Positions 42,426 to 54,555 of a DNA stretch of 64,000 nucleotides are shown here, piece after piece; positions within the stretch are counted from its first letter, which is position 1; each line of letters opens with the position of its first letter. Position numbers and translations under genes: made by a program. The notes beneath the pieces were generated by a model. It saw only the letters and a list, made by a program, of their open reading frames with translations, was not told the DNA's origin and made no database searches. Origin of the DNA: Phocoena phocoena (Eukaryota; Chordata; Mammalia; Artiodactyla; Phocoenidae); contig NC_089230.1 of the NCBI RefSeq assembly GCF_963924675.1, positions 68,623,443-68,687,442 of the forward strand. Reading direction: 5' to 3'.

Positions 42426-42938
42426 CTTTAACACTATTGTTGACAAAATCAATATGAAAATGTATTTCACACTCCCATGACTTATTGGACTTCCAGTCTT
42501 TGTAGAACAAGTTTTTTCTAGTTTTAACATGGCAGCAATTTAAAGAGAAGCATGGAGGAACTAGAGAGCCTCCAAAAAATAAGAAGAATCTTGTCAGAAA
42601 GAAATGGAAGGAGTTGGATATATTTACCTTAAGAAAAACATGGCCTGAGAACTAGTCTCAGTTTTGTTAGAAGAGAAAGAGGACTTTATGTTGTTTCAGA
42701 ACACCAGAGTACAAATCTACAGACAGTAGTGGATCTAACTTAACATAAAACAAACAGAGTTGACCAGTTGTGATGGAAGTCATAGGAGAGAATGTGAGCT
42801 CCATTTTACTGAATGTTTTTAACTCAAAGATAAATAGGATTATCTTCACGAAATGGCATAGACTTAATTCCTATGATTAAGTGACTTTAAGATGTCAGAG
42901 ATCAGGGACTATCACACTTTTAAACAGGGGAATATATA

Positions 42939-42943
<5 letters not shown>

Positions 42944-42969
<26 letters not shown>
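42944..42969. repeat. (TG)n microsatellite
   Basis: About 13 TG units preceded by ATATATATGTGAG. Confidence 0.95.
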
Positions 42970-42999
42970 ATTTCCCTAAAGTCTTAAGAGCAAATGAGT

Positions 43000-43780
43000 T
43001 GAGCATTTTATCACATTTACTAATTTTTGTTGAATGGTGGACGGTGTAAATGTTATCCTTGTTGACTGCCTGAATTTTGTTGTCTCCCTTCAAGGAGTGT
43101 TGAGCTTTGGGTTTTTTTAGGCAGCTAAGTTATTTCTGGATCATTTTGATTCCTTTGAAAACTGTGTTTCAGCTGTACTAGGAAGAGACTAGAGTAGCCT
43201 TCACTTCAAGGACAATTTTGCCCCACTACTAAGTAATGACTGCTCAGAGGTTTTCACTGAGGACTTCCCATTCTGACTGGTCAGAGCTCAAATGTCTGCC
43301 CATCCTCTGTGATTTCTGGGAATCATTTAGCTTGCAACTCCCTGGTTATTCTTTGATGGGCTGTGTGGATTTTCAGTCGATGTATCACAGCCAAACATTT
43401 AGCAAAGACTCAGATTTATGGAGCTGTGCCTTTTTCGTTGTTTTTTGTTTATTTTTTTTTAAAAAAACAACTCTGCCCTTCAAATTCCAGCTCCCTCAGC
43501 CTCTGGGAATGCTGGTCTCTGTCTCCTCAACTCAGCTAATCTCTAGTCTCTGTTTGGGTTTATTTTCCAAGTATTCTGGAAATTGCCTCCACACAGAAAG
43601 TTGGGGAGGCATTCAACCTCATATGCTCCCTTTTTCTCAGGCATCATAGTCCTGTGCTGTCTGTCTTCCAATGTCTGAAAACAGTTGCTTTATATATTTT
43701 GTCCAGTTTTCTGGTTGTTTGTGGCAGGAAGTTCAGTTCAGTCCTTGTTATTCCATCATGGTCAGAAGTGGAACTGTGGA
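43000..43780 (-). repeat. Probable old L1 fragment, reverse
   Basis: Text such as 'ttgttattccatcatggtcagaagtggaa' and 'gttgtttgtggcagg' resembles reverse old L1 sequence. A 137-codon open frame (43236-43649) shows no recognisable protein. Confidence 0.35.
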
Positions 43781-43789
43781 TAATCTTGG

Positions 43790-45089
43790 AGAGAGGATAA
43801 TAGGAAACAGTCACCTAGGAGAGTAGAAAAGTATGCTTAATAGAAAATTTCAGTTCATTGCTGAGAAGAGTGGATATTCATCTGAAGGTTACGATCATGA
43901 ATATAAAGTGAAAGCAATCTGCCAAGTTGAGTGACTTTCTTCAGACATTGCTGAGTAGCTCGGGGGCCGCCTGGGAAAAAGTTTTCCTAGTCCAGAATTG
44001 GAGTGTTGCCAGAATAGCTGTTACAATGATAGATCAGGACTTTTAAACCAGCCTCGATCAACAAAAGCAATTTAGCAGTTCTTTAGATATTGCAAAGACC
44101 TTACTAAGAAAGTTTCCATTTACTAACAGAGATATATAATGAACATTTGCAAGAGTTTACCAAGTTCTTTCACAGATAATAACAAATGAGTGGTTCCTTA
44201 CAACAGCGTCACAAGAGCATGAACTATCGTTCATTGCATTCTACAAATTCAAGATTCAGAGAGCACAAAAGACCAGCCCAAGATTACACAGCTACTAAGT
44301 CACAGGGCCATCTTAGTTCTACTGCTCAAATCAGTATTTCAAATTTGAAGGGAACTCTTTTAAAATTCTAAGAAAAATTCTAGACTCTTTCCCCCAGAAA
44401 AATGCATAAGGCCCCTAATTTTACATGTAATTTCAGAGAATTCAGATTCTCTGAAACTCACGCAAGTGTCAGTAGGTTAAGTTTCTCGAATGCACCTGGA
44501 CAGTGGTTATGTGGATGTTCACTTTATAATTATGTATTCAATGGTGCATATGTTATATTAACGTTTTCTGTATATGTCTATTTCATAATAAAAAGCAAAG
44601 AAAAGGCACAATAACGTAGAACTTCTCTACTTTGGGTTATGCTTTTTGGCTATAGATCATTAAAATAGAGCTGCATCCTGGTTTCCAAAAAATCCTCAGA
44701 AGTTAAAAAAAATCCAGATCTTGTGCTTTTCACCGTACCTCATTCTTCTTCTCCATTATTATCCATATGCTATGCAATGGCTGGCTACTTTAAAAAAAAA
44801 AAAAAAAACCACAGCCATTGTGTTAGTCTACGTAATATATGTGGTATACCAATTTTGAAATGGAGGAAGTCATAGTCTTAGGATTAGCTGACAATTTCCT
44901 TTCCAGTTTAACTTTCCTTCTCCACAAAAATGCTTGCTAACGGAAAGGGAAGCTGAATTTTCAGGGTAATGATGAAAAAGAAACTGTGGCACAAGCAAGA
45001 CAATGCAAGTCGCTCCTTACTGCAGTTTCCCTTAGAAAAAGCATGAACTACTTTCAGTCTACTTCCCACATCCTTTCAGTCAAGAAGAT
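43790..45089. other. Intergenic stretch, mostly unique
   Basis: No gene seen. A degenerate MIR-like patch ('agcccaagattacacagctactaagt') lies near 44275, and an A16 run near 44792. Confidence 0.4.
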
Positions 45090-45096
45090 CACAAGA

Positions 45097-45098
<2 letters not shown>

Positions 45099-45130
<32 letters not shown>

Positions 45131-45326
45131 GGTACGCGGGCCTCTCACTGTTGTGGCCCCTCCTCTCCCGTTGCGGAGCACAGGCTCCGGACGCGCAGGC
45201 CCAGTGACCATGGCTCACAGGCCCAGCCACTCCGCGGCATGTGGGATCCTCCCGGACCGGGGCACAAACCCACGTCCCCTGCATCGGCAGGCGGACTCCC
45301 AACCACTGCGCAATCAGGGAAGCCCA
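45099..45326 (-). mobile_element. CHR-type SINE (short, poly-A)
   Basis: Reverse orientation, poly-T then 'gcggtacgcgggcctctcactg', ends 'gcgcaatcagggaagccca'. TSD cacaagatc at 45090-45098 and 45327-45335. Confidence 0.94.
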
Positions 45327-45339
45327 CACAAGATCATTT

Positions 45340-45593
45340 TTTAAAAATATTTATTTATTTATTCGGTTGCATTGGGTCTTAATTGAAGCAGGCAGGCTCC
45401 TTAGTTGCGGCAGGTGGGCTCCTTAGTTGCAGCTTACCGGCTCCTAAGTTGCGGATCACCAGCTCCTTAGTTGTGGCATGCAAACTCTTAGTTGAGGCAT
45501 GCATGTGGGCTCTAGTTACCAGACCAGGGATCGAACCCAAGCCCCCTGCATTGGGAGCACAGAGTCTTATCCACTGCGGCTCCAGGGAAGTCC
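45340..45593 (-). mobile_element. CHR-type SINE sharing its target with the preceding SINE
   Basis: Reverse orientation, 'tatttatttatttattcggttgc...ggctccagggaagtc'. TSD cacaagatcattt at 45327-45339 and 45594-45606. Confidence 0.94.
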
Positions 45594-45794
45594 CACAAGA
45601 TCATTTCTTAATCAACTTCCTTAGAGAGATTCCTCTTTAGAGGTTAGTTACATGGGCACAGATATGAAGAGGCAGAAAAAAAGCAAATTTTGAGTTTCCT
45701 GACACAAAAATAGCAAGCTTCTTAAGTTCATTAGGCTGACCCTTAAAAATCTACTTTTCTTTTTGATTGTAAATTACCTTTAAAAATAAGATGA

Positions 45795-46003
45795 GGGCTT
45801 CCCTGGTGGCGCAGTGGTTGAGAGTCCGCTTGCTGATGCAGGGGACACGGGTTCGTGCCCCAGTCCGGGAAGATCCCACATGCCGCGGAGCGGCTGGCCC
45901 CATGAGCCATGGCCGCTGAGCCTGCGCGTCCAGAGCCTGTGCTCCGCAACGGGAGAGGCCACAACAGTGAGAAGCCCGCATACCGCAAAAAAAAAAAAAA
46001 AAA
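45795..46003 (+). mobile_element. CHR-type SINE (short, poly-A)
   Basis: Complete head, body and A19 tail. Flanking repeat aagatgag/gaatgatgag is imperfect. Confidence 0.95.
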
Positions 46004-46729
46004 AAGAATGATGAGGAAAAGCATTAATTATTTTTGTTTCCCACCTTTTTCTCCATCACATGAATCAGCCAGTGGGGAAACAACAAACCTTAAGATCAGA
46101 TTTTCACAACCTAGATGGGGTTGGGGGGAACCTGAAACACTTACTGCAGATCCCCAAGCATGGGGTCCTGCTCTTTCATGTGCTACAAAAGAATTGAAAT
46201 TACAAGAACACAAAATGAAAAAATTAAATGAGTGAATTCTATTATAATCAAAATCGAGCCTCTAAAAAAAAGTGAAGGCAAGAGGTTCTTTCTTAAAGGT
46301 ATTTTCTCCCCAAACCAGGTAAATATCGTACACATAAAAAAAAATAATTTCGTACATAGTCCTAATAAGGAAAGCAGGATCTAAAGCATAAACATCTTTG
46401 CATTACAGCCTCTGTGGCAGTGATTCTCAACACCGGAGAGTGAGGGATAGCATATCAGAAATACCATGGGAGCCCCCATGGTAAACTCTGGTATCTTATC
46501 TACTTACCTACTCTGTATATGCAGATAATGTTACTAGGTAGCTTTCACCCACCGACTCCCACACCCATCTCCCCAATCCTTACATTAAGAACCAAGTCTT
46601 CATTATTGCCTCTTGAATTACTTCAATTCTCTCCATTCCCACTTCTCCTGAATTTATTAAAGCAACTACTTTTTTGGGGGGCTGGGCCTGGATTACTACA
46701 GCAGCCAACTAAATGAGCTCGCTGCCTCC

Positions 46730-47375
46730 AGTCTCGTATCCCTCCAAATCCTTGCCTACCCTAAAATGGTACTTCAAAAATGGAAATCTGATCAAGTCAT
46801 TCCCTTGCCTAAAACCTTATGAAGGCTTCTCAGTGGCCTTGGGGTAAAGTCCAAACTCCTTGGCACGGCATACAAGGTGATCATGATCTGATCTCAGCTC
46901 AGCCATCCAACCTCAGCTCTCACAACTACCTCCACTCCCCCAAGACCACACTCTTTCTACTCTCTGGCCGTGTTGCATTACTTGCTGGCCTCCAGATCTT
47001 TGCACAGAGGTTACTTCCTCTATCTGAATGTCCCTTTTCCCTCTTCACCTGGTTAATTCCTTCATGTTTTCAGAAGCCATGTCTCCTATGAAACTTTCTC
47101 TGACCTGTCAATATTGGGTTTAGAGTCCTAAACCTTCACCTCCATCTGATTCCAAAACATTGTCGCCATCCCAAGAGGAATGTCCATAGCCCATCCCCCC
47201 AGTACATATACCTGACAGAGCTCTCAGTACTCTTGGGGAGTCTATTTTCTTGTCTGTCTCCCCGACTAGACCACAAGCTCCTTGAAGGCAGGGAACATAT
47301 TTTGTGGAATCCCCAGCATCCCTAAGAACAGAGCCTGGGATGTAATAGTCACACCAGACGATCTGGGTTAGGGAG
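46730..47375 (+). repeat. L2
   Basis: 'gatcaagtcattcccttgcctaaaaccttatgaaggc...ggtaaagtccaaactccttggcacggc...ctagaccacaagctccttgaaggcaggga' is typical L2. The 141-codon reverse frame at 47120-47545 is therefore rejected. Confidence 0.7.
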
Positions 47376-47877
47376 GTGAGTTTAGGAGTGGGCGAGTGAA
47401 AAAAAAGAGAAATTTTAAATGGCTTTAATGTATTTATTGAAAAGTTAACGTGATTTTGGAAGGAATTACAATTTTGGAGGGAAAAGAGGAGGCATTTAAA
47501 TGAGAGGTCTTCAGATCTTCCTCTGACATAACTTTTGATTCTCATGCTTTAGGATGTCTTACCTACCTCCAAGTACCCCTTTAAACATCCCCAGGAAGAG
47601 AGGATGCTTAGTCTTCTCTCCTTCCATCCATGCCTCAAACTAGAGTCGGCAGTTTCCAATGGGGCCTGGGTGTCAGAAGGTGGGCGCTGACTGAGTAACA
47701 GATCCCTAGTCTTACAGGAAGAGCAGGTGTTGGAGGTGGGCATGAGGCCTGGGGATTGGGCTCCAGACTGAATTTCATCTTTGTGCTTCCCTCTCCCTCT
47801 GAAGAGCACTATAGCATGGCTCCCAAGGACAAACTTTAATTTGGTACAGTCTAAACCCTTATTAAAGAAATAATATT

Positions 47878-48160
47878 TTCAGGCTCACAGACATAGAAAA
47901 CAAACTTATGGTTACCAAAGAGGAAAGGGGGGTGAGGGATAAGTTAGGAGTTTGGGATTAGCAGATACACATTATATAAAACAGATAAACAATAAAGACC
48001 TACTGTACAGCACAGGGAACTATATTCAATATCTTGTAATAACCTATAATGGAAAAGAATCTGAAAAAGAATATATATACATCTGATTCACTTTGCTGTA
48101 CACCTGAAACTAACATGAGATTGTAAATCAACTATACTACAATTTTTAAAAAAGAAATAA
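47878..48160 (+). mobile_element. L1 3' end
   Basis: 'caggctcacagacatagaaaacaaacttatggttaccaaagagg...gtaaatcaactatactacaattttt'. Flanks share aaagaaataat. Confidence 0.88.
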
Positions 48161-48399
48161 TTTTATTTTCTCAATTATCAAGGAACTCACCTTGCTCTGT
48201 AGTCCATAAGTCCTAATTTTTTTGAGGAGGAATTTTTTTGACCCTATTTCAGCTTTGCTGAAATTGTAAAAGAGCTGCATTCCACTTTTAGCAGCTATTT
48301 TCTTGTGGCCAGATAATGGCCCAAAATTCCATCAGATTATTTTAAGACAGTTGTCCCTCAAATGGGGAGGGTAGGACTGCCAATTCCTCCTGGCACACT

Positions 48400-48462
48400 G
48401 CAAGTATATTCCGTAACATCTTACGGAAAGACCCGAACAAACTTTTTGGCCAACCCAATAGA
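48400..48462 (-). mobile_element. Mariner terminal end (single TIR)
   Basis: 'ttacggaaagacccgaacaaactttttggccaacccaata' matches the Tc1/mariner end found in cetartiodactyls. It is preceded by the hairpin TTCCGTAA-CATC-TTACGGAA. No second TIR or transposase frame was found nearby. Confidence 0.75.
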
Positions 48463-48599
48463 GAGCTAGTAATAGGTCACCTGAATTTCTCACCTGCACT
48501 CCAAGCTCATTATCTCTAACACTAATCATCTCTCCAAGCCCATCCCACTCTTGGCATTCTTTGTTGGGATGAGTTGTCACAGATTTAATAACAGGCCCA

Positions 48600-49530
48600 A
48601 TGATTAAAGCAGCCCGGAACCTGCTTCGGGTGATCTTCCTTCTCTCCCTCTGTCACCCTTCACATGCAGTCTTGTCACTAAGCCAGCCCCTTCTATCTTC
48701 TTACCCTGTCTGATGTCCATTCCCTTCCCTAATTACTTCCCTAGTTACTGTATTTGGAGGTCTCTTAAACATTTTATCTGCTTCTAGTCTGCCCCCCTCC
48801 CAAATGCAAGGCTGATCAAGTAATTCCTTATGTACAGCTCTTTGAAGATTTCCCACTACCTAGAAGAGAAAATTCAGTCCCCCTAGAATGGGATGTAAGT
48901 TCCTCCTTGATCTGGCCTCATCTCTAGACCTGCACTATCCAATCTGGTAGCCACCAACCACGTGCACCTGTTTAAATTTAATGTAGTTAAAATTACATGA
49001 AATTTAAAATTTAATTCTTCATGTTGCGCTAGCAACATGTGGTTAGTGGCTACCATATTTGACAGTGAAGATATAAAACTTTTCCATCATTGCAGAAAGT
49101 TCTATTGGGCACTCATGCCTGCTGTACCTCAACTCAAACTTCCAAATGACTCTCACCCTTGAGCATTCTGTGCTTTGGCTAAAGCAACTTCCTTTAATTA
49201 GAATACTTGCCCTACCCAACTGTGACTTTCAAGACACAGTTCAAATGTCACCCTATTCAGTGAAGTCATTCCTAACCAAATCTCCCACCTACACATGGTT
49301 GGTCACTTCCCTCTTTGGGCCTCCACTGCACTTTATGCAGACCTCTACCCTAGAGCCCCCAACACTCCTTGTCACTTATTGGTGTTCATGTCTGTTTCCC
49401 GTGACTACAGTGTGAGCTTGCGGGGTGAGGCAGGGGCCTACCAATCTTACTCATCTTTGTGTTCCAGGCTCCTAGACCAATGCCTGACATATAATACACA
49501 CTCAGTAACAATTATTGTGAATGAATACAT
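48600..49530 (+). repeat. L2
   Basis: L2 wording throughout, including 'gaagatttcccactacctagaagagaaaattcag', 'ttcaaatgtcaccctattcagtgaagtcattcc' and the end 'gacatataatacacactcagtaacaattattgtgaatga'. Open frames here are remnants. Confidence 0.65.
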
Positions 49531-50055
49531 ATTACAAATAAATATTCTTAAGGTCAAGAGTCTATCAGTCTTCATAAACAATTTAAATCCTTCACTGACA
49601 GGTAAAAACCTTGAAGAAGAAATATATTGTCATTCAGGTCATCAAAATACATCAAAAGGATATCCTCTCCTAAATCACAGTCTCATGCTAGAGCTGCGTT
49701 CCATTTAAAATTAAGCCATGAGCAGTATGACGGTTTCAGTGGGTAACTGAAGTGGTTTGACAGGTGCACCAAGATGAGCCCGACTGCACAAGGAAGCAAC
49801 TCTGACTTCAACAATTATTAGATACACACCCACAATACTAAAAGCATGAAAATTTGGCTGGCATTTAAATATTTATTAAGTGCCTAGTATAAAAATAGTT
49901 TATCAGGACACAAAAAAACACAACCCAACAGAAAAATGGGCAGAAGACCTAAAAAGACATTTCTCCAAAGAAGACATACAGATGGCCATCAGGCACATGA
50001 AAAGATGCTCAGCATTGCTGATTATTAGAGAAATGCAAATCAAAACTACAATGAA

Positions 50056-50408
50056 GGGACTTCCCTGGTGGTGCAGTGCTTAAGAATCTGCCTGCCAATG
50101 CAGGGGACATGGGTTCAAGCCCTGGTCTGGGAAGATCCCACATGCCGTGAAGCAACTAAGCCCACATGCCACAACTACTGAGCCTGTGCTCTAGAGCCTG
50201 CAAGCCACAACTACTGAGCCCGTGTGCCACAACTACTGAGGCCCGTGTGCCTAGAGCCCGTGCTCCACAACAAGAGAAGCTACCGCAATGAGAAAGCCAT
50301 ACAACACAATGAAGAGTAGGCTCCGCTCACCGCAACTAGAGAAAGCCCACACGCAGCAATGAAGACCCAATGCAGCCACAAATAAATAAATTTATATTAA
50401 AAAAAAAA
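50056..50408 (+). mobile_element. CHR-type SINE (long) with target deletion
   Basis: Complete head, B box GGTTCAAGCCC and body. No TSD. L1 sequence resumes about 40 bp further on than where it stopped, judged from the L1 at 480-540. Confidence 0.93.
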
Positions 50409-50698
50409 GAAGTCTACGAATAACAAATGCTGGAGAGGGTGTGGAGAAAAAGGAAACCTCCTACACTGTTCATGGGAATGTAAATTGGTGCAGCCACTAT
50501 GGAGAACAGTATGGAGGCTCCTCAAAAAACTAAAAATAGAGTTGCCATATGATCCTGCAATCCCACTCCTGGGCATATATTCAGACAAAACTATAATTCG
50601 AAAAGAACCCATGTTCATAGCAGCACTATTTACAATAGCCAAGACATGGAAACAATCTAAGTGTCTACTGACAGATGAATGGATAAAGAAGATGTGGT

Positions 50699-50700
50699 AT

Positions 50701-50733
<33 letters not shown>

Positions 50734-50738
50734 CACAC
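50699..50738. repeat. (CA)n(TA)n microsatellite
   Basis: About 13 CA units followed by ATATATATA, inside the L1. Confidence 0.95.
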
Positions 50739-51371
50739 AATGGAATATTACTCAGCCGTAAAAAAGAAATAATGCCATTTGCAGTAACATGGATGGACCT
50801 AGAGATTATACTAAGCGAAGTAAGAAAAAGACCAATACCATATAATATCTCCTATATGTGGAATCTAAAATATGACACAAATGAACATATCTACAAAACA
50901 GAAACAGACTCACAGACATAGAAAACAGACTTGTGGTTGCCAAGGGGTAGGGTAGGGAAGGAGTGGGAGTTTGGGATTAGTAGATGCAAACTATTATATA
51001 CAGGATGGATAAACAACAAGGTCCTACTGTATAACACAGGGAACTATATTCAATATCCTGTGATAAACCATAATGGAAAAGAATATGAAAAAGAATATAT
51101 ATATGTATAACCAAATCACTTCACTGTACAGCAGAAATTAACACAACATTGTAAATCAACTATACTTCAATAAAATTATTTTTAAAAATAGTTTATTGGG
51201 ACACTTCCCATTATAAAAGTAACATTATCTTTATGGAAACCTGGGGGGGATACAACTCCATCACCTATAGTTTCATTAACAAAGACTGACATTGTTAACA
51301 TATTTGTGTAATTATTTATTCTGTATTTATCCATGTATGTATGTTTTACATTCTTATCATACCTTATATTA

Positions 51372-51742
51372 TTCTTTTTTTTAAACATCTTTATTGGAGT
51401 ATGATTGCTTTAAAATTAGTGTTAGCTTCTGCTGTATAACAAAGTGAATCAGCTGTACATATACATATATCCCCTTAACTCCTCCCTCTTGCATCTCCCT
51501 CCCACCCTCCCTAACCCATCCCTCTAGGTGGTCACAAAGCACTGAGTTGATCTTCCTGTGCTATGTGGCTGCTTCCCACTAGCTATCTATTTTACATTTG
51601 GTAGTGTATATATCTCCATGCCACCCTCTCACTTCGTCCCAGCTTATGCTTCCCCCTCCCCGTGTCCTCAAGTCCATTCTCTACGTCTGCGTCTTTATTC
51701 TTGTCCTGCCCCTAGGTTCTTCAGAACCATTTTAAAAATCAA
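51372..51742 (-). mobile_element. L1 3' end
   Basis: Poly-T then 'aaacatctttattggagtatgattgctttaaaattag...ccctaggttcttcagaacc', reverse L1 3' UTR. Lies 170 bp from the end of the plus-strand L1. Confidence 0.9.
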
Positions 51743-52169
51743 ATCTTCTTAAATAAATGGGCCAATGTTTAGGTTGTCTATTCTATTCCATTGGTCTACT
51801 GGGTGATCCCTAAACCAATACCACACTGTTTTAATTGAAATATTTGTATGATAAGGCTATGCGTCTGACAGGCATCATCCCCCTGCCTGATTCTTCCTCA
51901 GGAGTATCTTAGGTTATATAATCAGTTAACGATAGCCCCTGTTTATTGGCCCCTATGTGTTTTACTTCTTCACAATATGCTTGGACTATTAGCTCAAAGC
52001 CTGCCAGTGCCAAACTCAAATTCTTACACATCCAATTGCATTAAATAGAGCCCAAACAAGCATATTTTTTAGCCATTTAGAGCCTGCCTGCCTCTCACAA
52101 AACTGCAACTAATATCTGCTAGCCATAGATAAGACAAACATTGTAGCTGTAAAAGACCCCAAACCATTG

Positions 52170-52535
52170 CTGCCTGTCTTAGCTCAGGCAGCTATAACAA
52201 AATACAGGCTGGGTGGCTTAAACAAAAGGCGTTTATTTCTCATATTTCTAGAGGCTGAGAAGTCCAAGATCAAGGTGCCAGCCTGGTCAGGTTCTGGCGA
52301 GAGCTCTCTTTCTGGTTTGCAGACATTCCTGGTGTCCACATATCGAGGGTGGAGAGGCAGCAAGCCCTTTGATGTCTCTTCTTATAAGGGCACTAATGCC
52401 ATCATAGGAGCTCCACCCTCATGACCTTATCTGAACCTAATACCTCCCAAAGGCTCCGCTTCCCAGTACTATCATATTATGTTAGGGCTTCAACATAAGA
52501 ATTTGTGGGGACAAAACATTCAGTCCATAACACTG
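52170..52535 (+). repeat. Old interspersed repeat ('agctataacaaaatac' class)
   Basis: Common mammalian repeat text 'cagctataacaaaatacaggctgggtggcttaaac...agtccaagatcaaggtgccagc...cattcagtccataacac'. I do not assign the family. The 85-codon frame inside is not a gene. Confidence 0.6.
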
Positions 52536-53080
52536 CCCTTCAGAACTCTCTGATCAGAGACATCTCTCATTGCTGAAGGACATCATCTAGATCTGTAAGT
52601 CCCTCTCCGATTCCCCTTGGCCCATGACTTCCTTTGCCCTCATCCTCCTTCTATTCTTGGACTTTGCTCTTCCTTATGAATTTTAGGATCATCTTTTCAT
52701 GTCCCAGAAAAAAACTTATTGGGATAGTTATTGGAATTGTTTTGAATCTATAGATCTATTTGGGCAGCATGTTTAAATCTTTTTATCCTTTAAATTTTCT
52801 ATTACTGAACATAAAATGTCTCATACATTTTGGCCTTAACTCTCTTTCAATAAAGTTTTAAGTTTTTATTCATAGAAGACTTGAACATCTTCTGTCATAT
52901 TTTGATTTTTTGTGGCCAGTATGTAAAATTACATTGGTTTTTGTGTGTTGATTTTTGCTAAACTCTCATTAATTCTACTAATAATTTATTTGTGGATTCT
53001 CGGCTTTTCTAAGTATGCGATGATATCATATGCCAAGAATGACTGTTTTATTTCTTCCTTTCTTATATATTTACTTATTC

Positions 53081-53408
53081 TTTTTAAATTTATTTTATTT
53101 ATTTATTTTTGGCTGCGTTGGGTCTTTGTTGCTGTGCGCGGGCTTTCTCTAGTTGTGACGAGCAGGGGCTACTCTTCCTTGTGGCACGTGGGCTTCTCAT
53201 TTCGGGTCTTCTTTTGTTGTGGAGCACGGTCTCTAGGCATGCAGGCTCAGTAGCTGTGGTTCACGGGCTCTAGAGTGCAGGCTCAGTAGTTGTGGCGCAC
53301 GGGCTTAGTTGCTCCACGGCATGTGGGATCTTCCCAGACCAGGGCTCGAACCCGCATCCCCTACATTGGCAGGCTGATTCTTAACCACTGCGCCACCAGG
53401 GATGCCCC
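53081..53408 (-). mobile_element. CHR-type SINE (long subtype)
   Basis: Reverse orientation, 'tatttatttttggctgcgttggg...gcgccaccagggatgcccc'. Flanks share atatttacttat/acatttacttat. Confidence 0.94.
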
Positions 53409-54063
53409 CTACATTTACTTATGTTTTAATTAATATACTTTATTTTATTTTCAAAAAGGCTTTTTAAGAGCAGTTTTAGGTTGATAGCAAAATTGAAAGG
53501 AAGATACAGAGATTTCCCAATTAGACTTTCTGTTTCTAGAGAGGCATTAGGTTTACAGAAAAATGGAGCAGAAAGTTTAGAGAGTTCTCATATACCCCTC
53601 ACTCCACCCTCCAGTTTCCCCTACATCTTGCATTAGTGTGGTGTATTTGTTACAATAGATGACCCCATACTGATACAATATTATTAACTAAAGTCCATGT
53701 TTGCATTAGGGTTCACTGTGTTGTGTATTCTACAGCTTTTGACAAATGGATAATAACATGTATCCACCATTACACTATCACGCAGAATAGTTTCACCGCC
53801 CTAAACCTCCCATGTACTCCACCTACTATGCTTCCCTCTCCCCTCCTCCAGCTCCTTCCTCTTATTCCCTCCCCCAGCCCCTGACAACCATTGATCTTTT
53901 TTTTCTGTCTCTCTAGGTTTAGCTTTTCCAGAGTGTCATATAGTTGGAATCATAGAGCATGTAGGCTTTTCTGACTGGCTTCTTTCACTTAACGATATGC
54001 ATATAAGTTTCCTCCATCTCTTTTCCTGGCTTGATAGCTTGATTTCTTTTCAGCATTGAATAA

Positions 54064-54555
54064 TGATGAAAGAAATGTTCACATATTGAGGTACAGGGAA
54101 AGTCATCCTGGCTTATACATAATTTAACTTGAATTTTATGCTAACGAAAACAGCCTGTTTGAGGCCTATCAAACAGACATTGTATATCTGCTTTAAAGAA
54201 AAGGGCACCTTGACTAGAAGTAAAGAATGTCCCTGTTAAAAATAAAGTTAAATGTCTCCCTTCCTTGGATGCCAATGATGGTACTCCTTTGATGATAAGA
54301 CTTCTTTCCCAGGTGCCAAGGCCATACTGACTAGTTGTGTACATGCTGATCTGTTTTTCTGAAAACTTGAAGGAATCCATCTCTGACTTGTTTGATGTTC
54401 TTTATTCTGACAAGATATAAAACTATGGTGAAAACCATGCTTCTCCAGAGCAGTTCCTCAGGGATATCTGAGAGGCTGTCTTCCGGGCTACAGTCCTCAA
54501 ATAAAACTCTTTTCTATTCCTATTACAGATTGTTTATTGATTATTTCTATCAACA
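54064..54555 (+). mobile_element. Solo LTR of an endogenous retrovirus
   Basis: Starts 'tgatgaaagaaatgttcacatattgagg', TATA-like gatataaaac near 54415, AATAAA near 54500, ends near 'ttatttctatcaaca'. Inserted in the older L1: 'attgaataa' before and 'aataatattcc' after are adjacent in L1. Inverted partner at 39510-39980. Confidence 0.8.

Larger units (their letters stand above)
49912..51183 (+). mobile_element. 5'-truncated L1 with long TSD and a SINE inside
   Basis: Begins 'aaaaaacacaacccaacagaaaaatgggcagaagacc', ends 'caactatacttcaataaaatta'. A 21-bp TSD starting aaaaatagttta lies at 49891-49911 and 51184-51204. The SINE at 50056-50408 lies within. Confidence 0.93.

Noticed and set aside
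43236..43649. 137-codon plus-strand frame
   Set aside because: Serine/leucine-rich composition, no known domain, and the surrounding text looks like an old reverse L1.
47120..47545. 141-codon minus-strand frame
   Set aside because: Overlaps a recognisable L2 3' end and has no protein similarity that I know.
9419..54555. Retroviral genes next to the LTRs
   Set aside because: No gag, pol or env-like frames adjoin any LTR; they appear to be solo LTRs.
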